Assembly: GCA_009829735.1 (NCBI GenBank)
Contig: CM020619.1
Span: 12,143,777 to 12,207,776, forward strand
Reading direction: 5' to 3'
DNA from: Pyropia yezoensis
Taxonomy: Eukaryota; Rhodophyta; Bangiophyceae; Bangiales; Bangiaceae
DNA: 64,000 nucleotides
Shown: positions 10,988-22,000 of the stretch, in pieces
How positions within the stretch are numbered: the stretch's first letter is position 1
Layout: every line of letters starts with the position of its first letter
The notes under the pieces: model-generated
Database searches by the model: none
What the model saw: the letters and a program-made list of their open reading frames with translations, nothing else
Told to the model about the DNA's origin: nothing
Position numbers and translations under genes: made by a program

Positions 10988-12109
10988 ATGTGCTCCCCAA
11001 AGTCGACCACGTCTTGGGGCCAATGGGGGCACCCGATGTGTGCTCACCGTCGCGGGCTGGGTGGGTGCCGGCGCGCGTTCGCGCGTCCCTTGCCGCCCGC
11101 CGGATCGGGACCGTTGCGCGGGCGCTTTGAGTTGCATTGCCGGCGGCTCGCCACTGGTGCGCCGTCGCTTTTTGGCTGTCCGCCCGTCGCGGCGGGTGCT
11201 CGGCCACTTTCGGCCGGCGGTCGGGTGGCCGCGGGTGCTCGGCCGCTTGTGGTCTCTCGTCTCGTCGCCGCGGGTGCGCTGGTGCTTTTGGATGGCCGTC
11301 GGGTATCCGCTGATGCCCCACCGCTATTGGACGGCCGTTGGTTCCTCGCGGATCATTCCACGTCTCCTTTTTGGGCGGCCGTCTGGTTGCGGCGGGTAGC
11401 GGTGCGTGCCTGGCCGCGCTTCACCATCTGGGTGGTCGCGGCGGGTTCTCGGCCTGGCTGTTCTGTCTGGCAGTCTGCCTCGGGTGCTCGGCCGCTCCTG
11501 GCTCCCCGCCCGGTCGAAGCGGTTGAGCGGGTCCATTTCGCCACCTGGCTGGTCGCCGCTGGTGCCCCGCCGCTTTCAGCCAGCCGTGGGGTCCTGGCGG
11601 ATCATGCCACGGGTGTTTTTGGCCCGCCGTTGGGCCGCCGCTGGTGCGCCGCCGCGTTTGGCTGGTGGTCGGGTCGCCGCGGAGTGCTCGGCCGCATCTG
11701 GCATCCCGCCCGGTCGTGGCGGGTGCGCGCGCGTCCTTGGCCTCCCGGCGGGTCGCGGCGCGTGCGCAGGCGTGCTTGGCAGGTGTGCATGGCAGAAGCT
11801 ATGGACGAACTCCCGTCGCCGGTCGACGCTGCAAGACTGCTGGGCTTCTCCTCAACGCATCCGCTGGTGTACCTTGCTCGTATCCTACAGGGGACGTGTG
11901 AGCAGGTGGTGTTGTGCACCAATCGCGAGGTAACTTGTGCACAGAACCGACAGGACTGGCGCGTGGACACTCTCCCACCCAAGCGACGTATGCTCTCACG
12001 GTTCTGTCCACGGCGGGCGTGGTACCTCGTCCAGTGCACTCGCCATGCACCTGCTGCTACAACTGTGTGGGGCGCGGCCCGCGTATCCACACAGACACAC
12101 ACCGGGTAG
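10988..12109 (+). CDS. Possible protein built on a 13-residue tandem repeat
   Basis: A 373-codon open frame from ATG 10988. About 11140-11690 is an imperfect 39-nt (13-residue) tandem repeat: units read like VAAGARPLSAGGR, VAAGARPLVVSRL and VAAGALVLLDGRR, decaying towards the 3' side. The last 115 residues are non-repetitive, from about MAEAMDELPSPVDAARLL onward. The opposite strand is also largely open, so GC content alone could explain the frame. The exact multiple of three in the repeat period is weak support for coding. No known domain is recognised, and it could equally be a minisatellite. Confidence 0.3.
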   Translation: MCSPKSTTSWGQWGHPMCAHRRGLGGCRRAFARPLPPAGSGPLRGRFELHCRRLATGAPSLFGCPPVAAGARPLSAGGRVAAGARPLVVSRLVAAGALVLLDGRRVSADAPPLLDGRWFLADHSTSPFWAAVWLRRVAVRAWPRFTIWVVAAGSRPGCSVWQSASGARPLLAPRPVEAVERVHFATWLVAAGAPPLSASRGVLADHATGVFGPPLGRRWCAAAFGWWSGRRGVLGRIWHPARSWRVRARPWPPGGSRRVRRRAWQVCMAEAMDELPSPVDAARLLGFSSTHPLVYLARILQGTCEQVVLCTNREVTCAQNRQDWRVDTLPPKRRMLSRFCPRRAWYLVQCTRHAPAATTVWGAARVSTQTHTG

Positions 12110-12287
12110 AAATGTCGGATGGTTAACGATGCCAGTGCTTCGTTCTTGCTCAGTGAGCACAAGTGATCCAAGTACACGTCCAGCATTCAAGTACTCACGT
12201 TGGACGCCACGTGGCATGAAATGCATACCACGATCAATTACTACGTGTTCCGACGTTCTCCAAGACAGGGAGCCTGGGCGGGTCCGT

Positions 12288-12301
12288 GTTATGTACATAA
12301 C
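12288..12301. promoter_or_regulatory. Exact palindrome GTTATGTACATAAC
   Basis: Exact copy, preceded by GGTCCGT. It is one of a pair about 330 bp apart upstream of the ParB-like remnant. Confidence 0.6.
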
Positions 12302-12349
12302 GGCACCAGTGCGTGTTGGTAGTCCAGGTCGCTCTTTGCGGCCGCACTC

Positions 12350-12363
12350 GTTTTGTACAAAAC
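12350..12363. promoter_or_regulatory. Variant palindrome GTTTTGTACAAAAC
   Basis: A perfect 14-bp palindrome that keeps the TGTACA centre and the outer GTT/AAC. The two symmetric changes from the consensus preserve the dyad. Confidence 0.45.
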
Positions 12364-12614
12364 ACAACCACATGAACCATTCTTCATCAAACCGCGAAGA
12401 AATCCATGCCGCATCATGCGCCATCGTCATCGACTGCAAAAATGGGCACGATCGTCCGTATATTTTATGTCTGTCGATTTCGTTCGCGAGTTCAGTCCGC
12501 GTGATTTGCCACCGAGTAAACGGTCAAGCCGCCTCTGAACCACATTCATGTGATCGAGTACCCGATCCGCTGCGTTGACAAGTCTTGGGGTTGGGGCCAC
12601 TCGATCTGTGTCGC

Positions 12615-12628
12615 GTTATGTACATAAC
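12615..12628. promoter_or_regulatory. Exact palindrome GTTATGTACATAAC
   Basis: Preceded by GTGTCGC, the same left flank as the copies at 2153 and 52172. The right flank diverges into a C run. Confidence 0.6.
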
Positions 12629-12793
12629 AGCACCCCCCCCCACCCTGATCTTGATGGCTTTCTCCCCGGCACACTCGTCAGTGTAAGTCGCGATACTTGT
12701 TACCGTTAAAGACCCCCTGAAATGGTTGTGTAATGGCATGAGCAGCTTTGTTTTTTGTTGATTTTTTCACACCCCACAAATCGTTTGTCGGAT

Positions 12794-12957
12794 GCGCTGG
12801 CGGGTCTTGTGAACAGGGCGCTGAGTGACACATACAGTTGTGCGCGTCCCGTTCCTGTTCACTCCCGCCAACCGCGCGCTGGCGGGTCTTGTGATCAGGG
12901 CGCTGAGTGACACGTACAGTTGTGCGCGTCCCGTTCCTGTTCACTCCCACCAACCGC
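12794..12957. repeat. 82-bp tandem duplication
   Basis: Two near-identical copies start GCGCTGGCGGGTCTTGTGA at 12794 and 12876 and differ at only a few positions. They sit between the palindrome island and the ParB-like remnant, in its presumed 5' region. Confidence 0.85.
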
Positions 12958-13128
12958 CGTCGTCCTGCCGGACAGTTCCCCCTCTACTCGACCGACGTCC
13001 CCCGCCGTTCCACACCGCCTTTTTGCGGCTGACGATTTTTTCCAGCCGAAGAACTATCCTTCCCGATTCCCTGTAGTCCTCGACGGCAACCTGAGGCCTC
13101 TGGGCGGTTCGGGGGCATATCGACTGTG

Positions 13129-13587
13129 ATGGACGCCAATTGTGGTGGCCGTCATGACCACGAACGCGACGACAGCACCGGTAGCTCTGGTTGCGGCCGT
13201 GTTGGTCACGACGGTGGTCCATACGGCGGATGCACTCGTGTCGGTGTCAGCGGCGGTGGTGGCGGTGATGACCGCAACGGGGGTGGATCTGGTAGTGGTA
13301 CCGGCGAAGGGCGCCGCGACCGTCCGTCCTATGGCGGTGATCGCAACGGTGGCAATGTGGACCGCGACGTCGCTCCACTCTTGTCGTTCCATGGAGCTGG
13401 CTACGCGGCCTCGATTGACACGATGTGCGTGCATCGAGAGTTTGGTCGCTCCGCCCACGACCATGCCTTTCCTGTGGTGGACGGCTCTCATCGTCTGTAC
13501 ACGCTGCGGCGTATGCTGGTGGGGGCGGACAGTGCGCCCGCCCACGACCATGCTTTTCCTGTGGTGGACGGCTCCCACCGCCCTTAG
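13129..13587 (+). pseudogene. Truncated ParB-like (VDGSHRL) remnant with tandem duplication
   Basis: An open frame of 152 codons from ATG 13129 with a Gly/Asp/Arg-rich start, like the N-terminal tail of the large ParB-like protein at 21.5-26.7 kb. The segment PVVDGSHRLYTLRRM parallels LLVDGAHRLTALREL of that protein, the hallmark box of the ParB/Srx-type nuclease-like fold. An 87-nt in-frame duplication repeats the box (starts at 13454 and 13541), but the second copy is broken by a short insertion and a stop at 13585-13587. The rest of the matching frame continues out of phase to about 13640. The helical middle and oxygenase-like C-terminus of the full-length protein are absent. I read this as a degenerate partial paralog. 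It lies downstream of palindromes, as does the methyltransferase gene. Confidence 0.6.
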
Positions 13588-13648
13588 CTCTCATCGCCTT
13601 TACACACTGCAGAGGCTGGTCGCTGGTACAGCGTTTCTGTTGTGGTAG

Positions 13649-13942
13649 GGGCCCCCAAATCTCATTCGATCCTACTCTGGTCCGATGGGTTTTCTATACA
13701 TTGACCACCCGACGCGCCCGTTTGGGCGATGGCGACTGCCCTGTACGCGCTGTACAACTCGGACTGGGCGTCTTTGTTTGATTCATCTCTGCCCCCCCTT
13801 GCCGTCAACTTAACTTTGCTTCCCCACCACGACGCTGCTCCAGCCGGAGGGCCTTCCCGGGTCGTGTAAGCAATAACGGCCAATACAGTCACTGAGGGAA
13901 CTTGAGGAATGCGGGCTGGGATGGAGGGGGGAGGGGGACAGC

Positions 13943-13974
<32 letters not shown>

Positions 13975-15034
13975 GGGCACATTGGCACGTGGAAACCCCA
14001 AGCACTGTGCCACCCGCCTGACTGCAGCGGCCGCACCCTCCGCCGGTACCAGCGGCCCCCCATCGGTAGCAGTCACTCCACACGCGTACCAACAGCCCCC
14101 CTCCCCCCCCCCCCCCCCCCTTCCCGGCTGGAGCAGCAGGAGGAGCCGCCTCGCCCTCAGTAGCAACGGCCCACCACCGGAAGCAGCTACCCACCCCCGG
14201 TGGCACCCACCGACCCCCCTCCCCCGCCAGTGTTAGCCACCGCCCCCCCCCCCTCAGCAGCAGCCGCCGCCCCGGCCACAGCAGACGCCCCTCTATGCCG
14301 GTACCAGCCGCACCCACGCCGGTAGCAGCCGCTCTTTCCCGGCTCCATCAGCCGCTTCCCGCCGCAACCACCGGCCATCCTGGCCAGCAACCCTCACCGA
14401 CCATCCGCACCGGTTACCGCCGCATGAAACCTCAGGTCGAAGCCTCAGGTCGCCATCGCCACCGCTCACCATCGCCGCCAGCCACCCCCGCCGGCCACAG
14501 CCTCCTGTCCCCCCCGCCGGCAGCCACCCCACGCCACTGCTGGCAGCCACCCCACGCCCCTGCCGCCAGCCACCACCGCTGGCCAACCACGCCAGCCATC
14601 CCGGAGGCCACTGCCGCCGGCCGCAGCCTCCTGTCCCCGCCGCCGCCAGCCACCACCGCCGGCCAACCACGCCAGCCATCCCCAAGGCCACTGCCGCATG
14701 CAAAAGCCGTCGAGCGCCGCCGCCGGCCACCCCCACCGGCCACCCCAGCAGGCCACCGCCTCCGCAGCCGCCGCAGGCCACCACCGCAGGCAATCTCCGC
14801 CGGTTACCCATGTCGGCCACCCTCACCTGCCCCCGCCACAAGGCACACTCGCCGGCCACTGCCACAGGCTGCTGCTGCCCGCCATCTTCTCGCACCACTC
14901 CTCCCGGTTGCACCTGGGGTGCGGTGCGGCAGCTCGTCTCTGCCGCCTGCGAGCACGACGCGTGCAGGGACTGGCACACTCTGGGCTCTTAGCTGGCTCT
15001 ATAGTGGCTCCTCGAGTGGTCAAACCTTTAAAAC

Positions 15035-15065
<31 letters not shown>

Positions 15066-16325
15066 GTTACCAGGCATTTAACAATGAACCTGGCACCGAG
15101 AGTTGTTATATGCAGACTCCTTTTGCACGGCGGAAGTAAACGGATAAAGTGATGGGGAGAGGGGTGGCCCATCTGAAAGAGCTTCTTAGTCGCTCTTGTT
15201 AACTTCCTCAAGCCCCAGACCGCCGCTACCCACCGCCACAGGACACCCCGCATTGACCGCTGGCGCCAGGCGTCACAGCTGGCCCCCCCCGCTGGCCCCT
15301 GTCGCCGGCCACGAAGGCGCCCGTCTGCAGCGGCCCACCACCGCAGTGCACTACCGCCGGCCCTTGCAGCCGGCCACCGTAGTGTACAATCGCCACAAGC
15401 CACCTCCACCGACACCCCCCCCCCCCCCCCCCCCCCCGACCCGCCCCGCCGCTCGCCACGGCGGCGGCCGGCCACTGCCGCACGCCGCCCCATTCGGCCG
15501 CTACCGCACGCCACTCCTGCAGGCCGCCCCCGTGGGCAATCGCCGCGGGCAGGCCCCTCCGGCCGTCCCCGCCGGTAGTTGCCGCAGGCAATCGCCACAG
15601 GTAAGCCCCTCCGGCTGTCCTCGCCGGCCATCCCCAGCGGCCGTCCCCGCCGGCCATACCCCGCCTGAACGACGGCAAAAACCCACCTTTTCTTCGATCT
15701 TGTGGTACGCACCGTCGCTGTGCGTCTTGGCTTACCCTCATAAAAAATGGTGGGAAGGCGACATCTATAGGCAATTAATACGCCTCATAGACGAAGACAA
15801 AAATAAACAGTCGGCCCGCACGGGGGTGTGGAGGGGGGTTCAGGGGGCCACTTGACAAGTCGCGGAGTGGCGTAACGGCTGAAAAACAGGCTTGGAAAGG
15901 ACCCCGGCTGAAGGATCACTGTGCGGACGGCACACGCCGTGCCCCACAGCGCAGTGGCCACACAGCATTCGGCGAGGGGATAGGGCGCAGTTTGGGAGTG
16001 TGACACCCCCTCTCTTGACGCAATCACGAATGTGGTCAAGCACGCCTTTCCACCCTGTGTTTGAGTGAGGTCGGTCCTGTCGGCCGAGCACAAGAAACAC
16101 GGGACGTGCTTGGGCCTGGGCATGGCATCACAGGCTCCCAATCTATTGTATTGAGACCGGACCTGATCTGCCTCGTGCAAGGCGCCTCTCGGATTATCAG
16201 GGAGGAGACGCGTGGGGCCTGTAGCCTCTTTGCCAGCACCACAGTACCGTTCCCCCGCGGGCGGCCTCCTTCCCAGGACGGATGCGCGTCGGCCTGTGTG
16301 GGCTCTCCGCCACCCTTCCCGCTCT

Positions 16326-16356
<31 letters not shown>

Positions 16357-16431
16357 CACCCTCGTCACCCTCCACAAACTGTTTTTTTGCACCCGCCTTG
16401 CCCGTCCCAAACCCCAGCCGGGCCTGGATCA
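13649..16431. repeat. Degenerate GC-rich minisatellites, no supported gene
   Basis: A G homopolymer at about 13946-13972 is followed by imperfect repeats of a GGTAGCAGCCG-like unit (14040-14340). Degenerate GCCGGCCACCCC-type repeats follow (14480-14830 and 15280-15660), with a C homopolymer and short unique sequence at about 15041-15140 between them. Both strands are open over long distances here, giving Pro/Ala or Gly/Trp-rich translations with no domain. A further C homopolymer (about 16327-16353) lies just upstream of the RING gene. Confidence 0.55.
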
Positions 16432-17426
16432 TGTTCGCTGACCGCAACTACCAGCCGCGCAGCTCGGATGACGAAACGGGGGAGCGGCGCGGGCGCCGGC
16501 CCCCCCGGCGGTCCTCTCGGTTGGCCGAGCGGGCTGGGCGCTCATCGGAGAGAGCGGAGGCGGATATCGCGCTCTAGACGGGTAGCGGAGCGGTCGGGTA
16601 CTCGGCGGGGGTCCACGGGGGGGCTCCTGTCCCCCCGCCCATCATCGATTTGACCGCTGACACGGCTACAGATCCTGTCGATGCCTCCCAGGGTGCAGCA
16701 GCCATGCCGGGGTCATCCACAGCCGCGACGGCGCCCGCCGGCACTCTGAGCGCCGCGCTCGACAACCCCAGCACGGCGGCGACGACGCCCCATGGCTCGC
16801 GTGGCCAGGTTGTCTTTGTGATGGGCCGTGTACCACAGGCGGGCTCTATCCCACAGGGGGGGTCCGCGGCGGGGGTGGTGGCGACTGCCCCCCCGTCTGG
16901 GCTGGTGGCCAACGCCCCTGTGGCGCACGGGCCGTGGCCGGCACTGCCAGCGGGTCTGCGCGTGCCCGTGATGCACGTCGATGTCTCGCTTCCGGGCATG
17001 TCCCCGGTGCCTGATGTGCGTACGATGCGTGCGGTTTCTGTGGCGACTGCCCCCCCGTCTGGGCCGGTGGCCAACGCCCCTGTGGCGCGCGGGCCGAGGC
17101 CGGCACTGCCAGCGGGTCTGCGCGTGCCCGTGGGGGGCGCTGGCGGCGGGGCCGGTGGCATGTGCCCGGTGCCCGCATGGGCAATGTCCATGCTCCCGTC
17201 GCTCACACTGCAGGCTGCAGACGCGGCTGGTGCTGAGGACCCTTGCAGTATCTGTTTGGAAGAGTGTCAGGCTGGGGACAAGGTGCGCCGCCTGCCGTGT
17301 ATGTGCGTGTTTCACAGCGGCGAGATTGAAGAGTGGTTGTCACACAAGGGCAACTGCCCTGTGCATGTCATGCGGACCGTGGTTGAGTACCTCGGCTCCT
17401 CTGAGCGCTTTACGGGGAGCGAGTAG
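16432..17426 (+). CDS. RING-type protein with SUMO-interacting-like motif; in-frame TAG
   Basis: The C-terminal 60 residues read CSICLEEC then LPCMCVFHSGEIEEWL and NCPVH. This follows the RING-H2 ubiquitin-ligase pattern (CxxC, LPCxHxFHxxCI..WL, CPxC), but several ligands are changed: Cys for the first His, Glu where the sixth ligand Cys is expected, and His for the last Cys. Zinc binding may therefore be partial. About 16636-16653 encodes PPPIIDLT, a good match to a SUMO-interacting motif, so a SUMO-targeted ligase-like role is possible. Two Gly/Ala/Pro linkers repeat GPVANAPVA-type blocks. ATG 16432 begins an Arg/Ser-rich N-terminus in the same frame, but a TAG at 16575-16577 interrupts it. 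The next ATG in frame (16704) would lose the SIM-like motif. Whether this is an intron, readthrough or decay is unresolved. Confidence 0.6.
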
Positions 17427-18957
17427 CCGCTTGCATGACCTTGTGTCGCCGTCACCGGGCGGGTCGTGGAATGGGGCTGTGCAGGCGCAAGTACTTGGCC
17501 TGCCCCACCCAATCCATGGAGCACGTTGCATTGCACCGGCGGGGTGGATCAGGGGCGAAGGGTGGTCTGCTAGGGCGTGGGTGTCGGGCGGGCGTGCGAG
17601 GGGGGCGGCAGGTGTTGGGTCCCCAAGCGTAAATGTAGTGCGCGGGGGGCCCACACTTTACCCTTGAGTTGATTGGCGAGTGCAAGGCTGGCGAGGGCTA
17701 TGACCGTGTCAGGGTGTACGCCCTGCCCACGTCACGCTGGTGGTGACTGTCGGGCGGGAGAGGCCCGAATTTTCACAGGTGAACCACCGCAAAGAACTTG
17801 GCACTCGTGCACGCGCACACATTAAGCGTATCGCCGGGCAGTCTTGAACTCCCGCCCGGCCTGCGACCGCGCGCGTCGCCTCGCATTCCGCTCCCACCCG
17901 ACCGTCTGCGTGTGAACGCCCTTCTACTCGTTCATGTACTACGCGCTTGCCCCGCTACGGACCCCCCCAGAAGGGGATGCGCCGGCGATACCCCATTTTT
18001 GTGAGGAGCATAAGGACAACCTTGTCAAGGGGTATGCGCACAGTTTTTTGTTTTTTTTTCGCCAGCACATCCTAAAGGTGCAGGGAGACGCCCTCAATCG
18101 GGTTTGCGGGTTGCGGATGCGATGGCGAAACCCCTCTCGCGGTACCGTCCGCCCCAGCTTTCTCTATTGTTTTTGTGTACTTTCTGTTGACGTTTCGTCG
18201 GCCGACGCACGCACGCGCTGCATATATAGTTACGACCATCATGTGAGGCATCATGCGCTGTGCTATTTATTTACAAAAGCATATGACGCGGAGGGCGTAC
18301 CTCTGTCTCCCGACCGTCCCCTGCATGTGCGCCCCACAGCCGCTGTCAAAACGGACCCGCGTTGTACTGTGGAAACGGGAGTCCCGCTATGGAAGGGCCA
18401 TGAACACGCATTTCTCAGCTGGGGGTGCTGGACGATAAAGAGTGCTGGCTGGCTGATACTCACCCAGTCATCGAGACCAGACCGCGTGCTGAGTTTTTAT
18501 CGGTTAATGCTCGCGAAGTCGTCACCCGGAGCCTTCCCGCAAATGTGTGCCCCGCAAATTTTCGCGTGGGGGGGGGGGGGGGGGGGGGGGGGGGAGGCGG
18601 GGGGGGGTAGTGGGGTGGGGTTCGAATTGCGTTGGGCACATGCACACGCGCGTGCGGGTGTGGGCGCGCGCAGGGGGACAGCGTGAAGAGGGGTCCAAGC
18701 GGGGGGGTAGCCTACGGAGCACAAAGGCCCGCTTGCATTTCTGCGTTCATGGTCCACAGCAATGCAGGATGCCAATAATATCGCCAGGCAGTGCAAGGAG
18801 TGTTGACTGACCCACCACCTGGCGGGCACAGACAAGCAGAGTGGAATTTATCGCGTCAAGAGGAAAACATGTCCTAAAACAACCTCTGTACGTACGGTCG
18901 TTTTTCCTCGACCATTTATTAATTTGCCGCTCTGATTTCGAAACGGGGTGCTGTGAC
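17427..18957. other. Intergenic, nothing recognised
   Basis: Mixed composition with a T-rich tract near 18050 and a G homopolymer at about 18569-18594. Open frames on both strands have no recognisable motif. No RNA gene or palindrome of the 14-bp family is seen. Confidence 0.45.
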
Positions 18958-19056
18958 GCGCATGCATTCGTGCACCCACGCACGCGCGTATGCATGCGCG
19001 CCGCGCCCGTTGAACGGGCATGCACGCGCGCATGCGTGCACGCGCGCGGCCCCGTC
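18958..19056. repeat. Alternating purine-pyrimidine (Z-DNA-prone) tract
   Basis: Runs of GCGCGC, GCATGCGTGCACGCGCG and CACGCACGCGCG make almost continuous alternating purine-pyrimidine sequence. A corresponding tract lies at about 33957-34083 in front of the helicase gene. It immediately precedes, and partly overlaps, the predicted first exon of the ParB-like gene. Confidence 0.7.
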
Positions 19057-22000
19057 CCCCCACCGCCCTCCCCGCCGCGCTCTGTGCGTCCCACCCCCCA
19101 CCCTCGCTTTCCCGGTTGTGCCGCGCCCTCTCCCCCTCACCCTCTCGACCGTGTGCCGCGCCCCCTCCCTTCCCCCACCCTCCCTTTCCCGGTTGTGCCG
19201 CGCCCTATCCCCCATTCCCAACCACCCTCTCCACGGTGTGCCGCGCCCCCTCCCTTCCCCCAACCCTCCCCCCGCTGCTGGTGGCGGCCAAGGCGGCGGG
19301 TTGTGTGGCGGTGGCGGCGACCGGACCGGTGCGTTTGTTGTGGGGGGGGCGTGGGGGTGGGGGGGGCGTGAGGGGGGGGGGGGGGGCGGGGGGGGGGGGG
19401 GGTGAAGAGGGGAAAGAGTGTGGGAGGGGGGGGGTGGAGGATCGGCGGCCGGCCGGGGGGGAGCACGGGCGCGGCGGCTCTGTTGGGGGAGGGGGGCAGG
19501 TCGCGCCAGCACCGGCGGCGCGGGTTTTCAAACCGCGCCGCCGCCGCTGCTGGTGTGCTGCTCCCAAGCCGCGCCCCCACCCCACGGCCGCTGATTCCCT
19601 GCCGTTTCTTTTTTGCCTCTTCCCCCCCTCCCCCCTCCCCCACCCCCCCCCCCCCCCGCAGGTGGCAGCCGCCAAGGCGGCGGGTTGTGTGGCGGTTGCG
19701 GCGGCCGGACCGGTGCGTTTGTTGTGGGGGGGGGGGGGGGCGAGAGGAGAGGGGCGTGAGGAGGGGGGAGAGTGTGAGAGGGGTTGGGCGGAGGATCGGC
19801 GGCCGGCCGGGGGGGAGCACGGGCGCGGCGGCTCTGTTGGGGGAGGGGGGCAGGTCGCGCCAGCACCGGCGGCGCGGGTTTTCAAACCGCGCCGCCGCCG
19901 CTGCTGGTGTGCTGCTCCCAAGCCGCGCCCCCACCCCACGGCCGCTGATTCCCTGCCGTGCCTTTTTTGCCTCTTCCCCTCTTCCCCCTCCCCCACCCCC
20001 TCCCCCCGCAGGTGGCAGCTGCCAAGGCGGCGGGTTGTGTGGCGGTTGCGGCGGCCGGACCGGTGCGTTTGTTGTGGGGGGGGGGGGGGCGAGAGGAGGG
20101 GGGTGGGTGTGGGAGGGGTGGGGTGGAGGATCGGCGGCCGGCCGGGGGGGAGCACGGGCGCGGCGGCTCTGTTGGGGGAGGGGGGCAGGTCGCGCCAGCA
20201 CCGGCGGCGCGGGTTTTCAAACCGCGCCGCCGCCGCTGCTGGTGTGCTGCTCCCAAGCCGCGCCCCCACCCCACGGCCGCAGATTTCCTGCCGTGCCTTT
20301 TTTGCCTCTTCCCCCCCTCCCCCCTCCCCCACCCCCCCCCCCCCCCGCAGGTGGCAGTGGCCAAGGCGGCGGGTTGTGTGGCGGTTGCGGCGGCCGGACC
20401 GGTGCGTTTGTTGTGACGGGGGGGGGGGGCGAGAGGAGGGGGGCGTGAGGAGGGGGGAGAGTGTGAGAGGGGTGGGGCGGAGGATCGGCGGCCGGCCGGG
20501 GGGGAGCACGGGCGCGGCGGCTCTGTTGGGGGAGGGGGGCAGGTCGCGCCAGCACCGGCGGCGCGGGTTTTCAAACCGCGCCGCCGCCGCTGCTGGTGTG
20601 CTGCTCCCAAGCCGCGCCCCCACCCCAAGGCCGCTGATTCTCTGCCGTGCCTTTTTTGCCTCTTCTCCCCCACCCCCTTCCCCCACGCCCTCCCCCCGCA
20701 GGTGGCAGCGGCCAAAGCGGCGGGTTGTGTGGCGGTTACGGCAGCCAGACCGGTGCGTTTGCTGTGAGGGGGGGGGGCGGCGAGAGGAGGGGGCGTGAGG
20801 AGGGGGGAGAGTGTGAGAGGGGTGGGGTGGAGGATCGGCGGCCGGCCGGGGGGGAGCACGGGCGCGGCGGCTCTGTTGGGGGAGGGGGGCAGGTCGCGCC
20901 AGCACCGGCGGCGCGGGTTTTCAAACCGCGCCGCCGCCGCTGCTGGTGTGCTGCTCCCAAGCCGCGCCCCCACCCAACGGCCGCTGATTCTCTGCCGTTC
21001 CTTTTTTGCCTCTTCCCCCCTTCCCCCCTCCCCCACCCCCCCCCCCCCCGCAGGTGGCAGTGGCAAAGGCGGCGGGTTGTGGGGCGGTTGCGGCGGCCGG
21101 ACCGGTGCGTTTGTTGTGGGGGGGGGGGGGGGAGAGGAGGGGGCGTGAGGAGGAGGGGGGGAGAGTGTGGGAGGCGTGGGGTGGCGGATCGGCGGCCGGC
21201 CGGGGGGGAGCACGGGCGCGGCGGCTCTGTTGGGGGAGGGGGGCAGGTCGCGCCAGCACCGGCGGCGCGGGTTTTCAAACCGCGCCGCCGCCGCTGCTGG
21301 TGTGCTGCTCCCAAGCCGCGCCCCCACCCCACGGCCGCTGATTCCCTGCCGTGCCTTTTTCGCCTCTTCCCCCCCACCCCCCTCCCCCACCCCCCCCCCT
21401 CCCCGCAGGTGGCAGTGGTCAAGGCGGCGGGTTGTGTGGTGTTTGCGGTCTGTTTGGTGCGCGTGGTGGCGCGGCCGACACCCCTTGGTGGCTGTCTAGG
21501 ACCGATGGCACCGGGAAAGGCCAGTGGTGGTGCCCGTGGTGGTGGCCGTGGCGGTGGTGGCGGCGGTGGTTGTGGCGGTGCCCGGGGTGGTGCGTGGGAC
21601 GGTGCCCGTGGCGGTCCCCGTGGTGGCGGTAGCGATGGTGGACGTGGCGGTGCCCGCGGTAATGGTCGTGGTGGTGGTAGCGGTGGTGGACGTGGCGGTA
21701 TCTCTGATGGTGGCAGCATCGGTCACGGATCCGATATTGGCGACCGAGGAGTCGCCCTGCGAAACGCTGATCGCGACGGACGTGGTGACGATGACGGCGG
21801 ACGTCGGGATAGCCGCGGCACTGACCGATTTGGTCACGCTTTTCGCGACGCCGGCCGGCCTCGCACGACCTCCCGAGACACTACCGATCGTGGTCGCAGT
21901 CAGGCTCGTAGCACCGATCGCGGTGGACGCGGAGGCGATGACGGTGGACGTCGGGCCGATGGCGGCGGACGTCGAGCTGATAGCGGGGCTGACCGACCTC

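Larger units (their letters stand above)
12110..12793. other. AT-rich intergenic island with three palindromes
   Basis: AT content is markedly higher than in the flanks. It holds GTTATGTACATAAC at 12288-12301 and 12615-12628, and a related palindrome with the same TGTACA core at 12350-12363. It lies upstream of the ParB-like remnant at 13129. No gene is seen. Confidence 0.6.

Noticed and set aside
14295-15152. 285-codon Pro/Ala-rich frame
   Set aside because: It is the translation of a degenerate minisatellite; the opposite strand is equally open and no conserved unit period in codons is evident.
17934-18686. 250-codon plus-strand frame
   Set aside because: It runs through a G homopolymer and mixed sequence with no recognisable domain or paralog.
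19137-21390. Very long minus-strand frames across the leader array
   Set aside because: They arise from repeated GC-rich units lacking stops. The polarity of splice-like signals and continuity with downstream genes favour the plus strand.
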